From Phytohabitans flavus (GTDB lineage Bacteria; Actinomycetota; Actinomycetes; Mycobacteriales; Micromonosporaceae), in the NCBI RefSeq assembly GCF_011764545.1, contig NZ_AP022870.1:8872001-8936000 (forward strand): 64,000 nt of DNA. Direction: 5' to 3'. Every line of letters begins with the position of its first letter. Position 1 is the first letter of the stretch. This document shows, piece by piece, positions 62,172-64,000 of this stretch. The translations under genes were made by a program, and so were the position numbers. A model generated the notes under the pieces. The model had not been told where the DNA came from and ran no database searches. It saw only the letters and a program-made list of their open reading frames with translations.

Positions 62172-63014
62172 ATGACTGGACTCGCGGTCGCCTGCCGGCG
62201 GGTGGTGCACATCTACCGGGCCGAGGGTGGCGACGTGGTGGCGCTCTCCGGCGTCGACCTCTCCATCAACCCGGGCGAGATGCTCGCACTCGTCGGCCCG
62301 TCCGGCTCCGGCAAGTCCACGCTTGTCGCGCTGCTCGGCGGCCTGATGCGTCCGTCCGCGGGGCGGGTCAGCGTCGGCACGTACGACCTGGGCAAGCTCA
62401 CCGACGCGGAGATCTCCCGGCTGCGCGGTACCGAGATCGGCGTGGTGCTACAGGGCGCGGCGCGCAACCTGTTGCCGTACGCGACGCTGCACCGCAACGT
62501 CTGGCTGGCCCAGCGCCGCGCGGCCCGTACCGCCGGTATCGAGTTGGACGACCCGGAGCGGATCCTCGACCTGGTCGGGCTGCGGGGCAAGGCGAACGCG
62601 AAGATCGGCGACCTGCCACCCGGCGCCCGGCAGCGGGCCGCGCTCGCGGTGGGCATCGCCGCGTCGCCCGGGCTGCTGCTCGTCGACGAGCCGACAAGCC
62701 AGCTCGACACCCACGGCCGCGACGAGGTGCTCGGCGCGCTGGAGACGGTCAACGCGGAGCGCGGTACCACGATCGTGGTCGTGACCCACGACGCCGAGGT
62801 CGGCGCGCGGCTCGGGCGGGCGGTGACGATCCGCGACGGGCGGGTGGGCGCCGAGGGGCGCGACGGGCAGGACTTCGCGGTGGTGGCCGGCGACGGCACG
62901 ATCCAGCTGCCGCCCGAGGTGCTCGGCGAGTTTCCACCCGGCACGCTCTTCACGGTCGACCATGTCGACGGTTCGGTCACCCTTGTGGTGGGCGGTAGCC
63001 AGACCGAATCGTGA
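62172..63014 (+). CDS. ABC transporter ATP-binding protein 2, atypical signature
   Basis: A 280-residue LolD/MacB-type ATPase. Walker A GPSGSGKST (residues 42-50), Q-loop VVLQGAARNLLPYATLHRNV and Walker B LLLVDEPTSQLDTHG are good, but the signature loop is DLPPGARQRAALAVG, with Pro-Pro in place of Ser-Gly, which would weaken ATP sandwiching. A ~55-residue C-terminal extension (DFAVVAGDGTIQLPPEVLG) is present. The ATG is 5 bases after the Asp23 stop. It may form an asymmetric pair with ATPase 1. Confidence 0.9.
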   Translation: MTGLAVACRRVVHIYRAEGGDVVALSGVDLSINPGEMLALVGPSGSGKSTLVALLGGLMRPSAGRVSVGTYDLGKLTDAEISRLRGTEIGVVLQGAARNLLPYATLHRNVWLAQRRAARTAGIELDDPERILDLVGLRGKANAKIGDLPPGARQRAALAVGIAASPGLLLVDEPTSQLDTHGRDEVLGALETVNAERGTTIVVVTHDAEVGARLGRAVTIRDGRVGAEGRDGQDFAVVAGDGTIQLPPEVLGEFPPGTLFTVDHVDGSVTLVVGGSQTES

Positions 63015-63034
63015 CCTTGGAAGGCCGCTCGCGG

Positions 63035-63048
63035 GATCGAATTCGATC
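63035..63048. promoter_or_regulatory. Perfect 14-bp palindrome before the permease gene
   Basis: GATCGAATTCGATC lies in the 58-base gap between ATPase 2 and the permease, about 25 bases before the ATG. It could be an operator or start an internal promoter region. Confidence 0.3.
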
Positions 63049-63072
63049 GCATCCCCGGTTTAAGGTCTCCGC

Positions 63073-64000
63073 ATGCTTGCGGTGGTGCTTGGCGCGATCC
63101 GGGCACGCCGGGCGCAGGCTGCCACGCTGTTCCTGCTGACCGCGCTCGCCGTCGCCGCCGCGACCGCCGCCCCGTGGTATGTGGTCTCCGCCGCCCGCTC
63201 GGTCGCGATCGCCGACGTCACCGGCGCCCCGGCGGTTCAGCGCGTCGTGCTGGCCACCGCGCGGGTGGAGACCCGCCCGGACGCGGACGCCGCCGTGCGG
63301 GCCGAGGCGGGCCGCATCGTCGACATCCGCGGCGGCAGCGGCACCGCGTCGGTGCGGGTCTCCGGCCAGCTGGTGTACGAGGGTGGTGGGCAGGCGGCCA
63401 CCGTCGCCTTCCGCGACGAGATGTGCGCGCACCTCACGCTCGTGGGTGCCTGCCCCACCGCGGCCGGCGAGGCGCTGGTCAGCGACCGTACGGCGAGCGG
63501 CTTCGGGCTGGCGGCGGGCGACACGGTCACGTTCGCGGTGGCCGGCAAGTCCCCGGTCAAGCTGCGGGTCACCGGCACCTACCAGGTCCGCGACCCGCTC
63601 GGCCCCTACTGGGCGGCCAGCGTCCTGGGCCGCGCGTCCGGTACCGACACGGCCGCCGGCGCCGGTGACCCGGTCTTCACGACGGCCGAGACGGTGGCCT
63701 CGACCCAGGTGGCGGAGCTGTTCGCGGAGTACCACGTGGTGGTCCCGGTCGAGGCGTACCTGGGGCTCGACGGCTACGACCTGGCCGCCGAGATCGACCG
63801 CCAGCAGGACCAGGCCGGCGCCCAGTGGCGGGTGGAGAGCCGAGCGCCGGCGCTGGTGAGCCGGGTCGAGCGCGAGCAGTGGCTGGTCAACCTCGGCGTG
63901 AGCATCGCGGCGGTGCAGCTGCTGCTGCTCTGCTGGTTCGCGCTCTTCTTCGCCGTGCGGCACAGCGCCGAGCAGCGCCGCCCCGATATCGGCTGGCTCA
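63073..64000 (+). CDS. FtsX-like ABC permease, cut by the window end
   Basis: The first 309 residues are visible. An N-terminal helix (about 14-36, TLFLLTALAVAAATAAPWYVV) is followed by a large extracytoplasmic MacB-like domain (40-275) and the start of the next helix (SIAAVQLLLLCWFALFFAV, about 277-295). It belongs to the long FtsX/MacB permeases that use periplasmic force to move lipoproteins, peptides or polymers, or to activate hydrolases. The stop is beyond the window. It is probably served by the two ATPases upstream. Confidence 0.85.
   Translation, partial: MLAVVLGAIRARRAQAATLFLLTALAVAAATAAPWYVVSAARSVAIADVTGAPAVQRVVLATARVETRPDADAAVRAEAGRIVDIRGGSGTASVRVSGQLVYEGGGQAATVAFRDEMCAHLTLVGACPTAAGEALVSDRTASGFGLAAGDTVTFAVAGKSPVKLRVTGTYQVRDPLGPYWAASVLGRASGTDTAAGAGDPVFTTAETVASTQVAELFAEYHVVVPVEAYLGLDGYDLAAEIDRQQDQAGAQWRVESRAPALVSRVEREQWLVNLGVSIAAVQLLLLCWFALFFAVRHSAEQRRPDIGWL

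Overview
The window is GC-rich, gene-dense actinobacterial DNA with many GTG starts and 4-base start/stop overlaps. The protein set (CtaJ-like/DUF5130 pair, CslA/GlxA pair, DivIVA-type coiled-coil proteins, LCP protein, kynureninase) suggests a mycelial actinomycete, most likely Micromonosporaceae. That assignment is inference; no rRNA or tRNA gene was seen.

Layout. Positions 1-9050 are mostly housekeeping: HNH endonuclease, kynureninase (frameshifted) divergent from an amidase, a CtaJ-like/DUF5130 pair, aldehyde dehydrogenase, a broken DUF3800 gene and a two-domain 3-hydroxyacyl-CoA dehydrogenase. Positions 8503-16975 hold a copper radical oxidase of the GlxA type facing a CslA-type beta-glycan synthase, a GH26 glycoside hydrolase, a GT39-like membrane glycosyltransferase and two small-metabolism genes. 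Positions 17809-55192 are a very large exopolysaccharide region: O-antigen-ligase-like polymerase, Wzz-like co-polymerase, Wzx-like flippase, about eight glycosyltransferases, a NodB deacetylase, an LCP ligase, an asparagine-synthetase-like protein and secreted beta-helix and DMFase/DUF4082 proteins. It also carries nucleotide-sugar genes (Gfo/Idh oxidoreductase, two DegT aminotransferases, two hexapeptide acyltransferases, two epimerases, a UDP-sugar dehydrogenase) that together resemble a route to an N-acylated amino- or diamino-uronic acid. Positions 55339-58780 encode two long DivIVA-like coiled-coil proteins next to a truncated AI-2E transporter. Positions 58938-64000 carry methylmalonyl-CoA epimerase, a thiolase, and an ABC transporter module (two ATPases with an Asp23 protein between them, then an FtsX-type permease cut by the window end).

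Two cross-cutting observations stand out. First, three intergenic islands (16976-17808, 25112-25883, 37336-38629) and one convergent gap (50770-50880) are built from a shared set of non-coding repeats: ~70 bp A elements, ~107 bp B elements with CCTTGATCGG ends and long hairpins whose arms show compensatory changes, 42 bp short versions, and 98 bp C elements. Second, at least nine genes or gene ends are disrupted by what reads as one missing base, mostly in G/C runs. This pattern fits homopolymer under-calling in the assembly better than true gene decay, so those genes may be intact in the organism.
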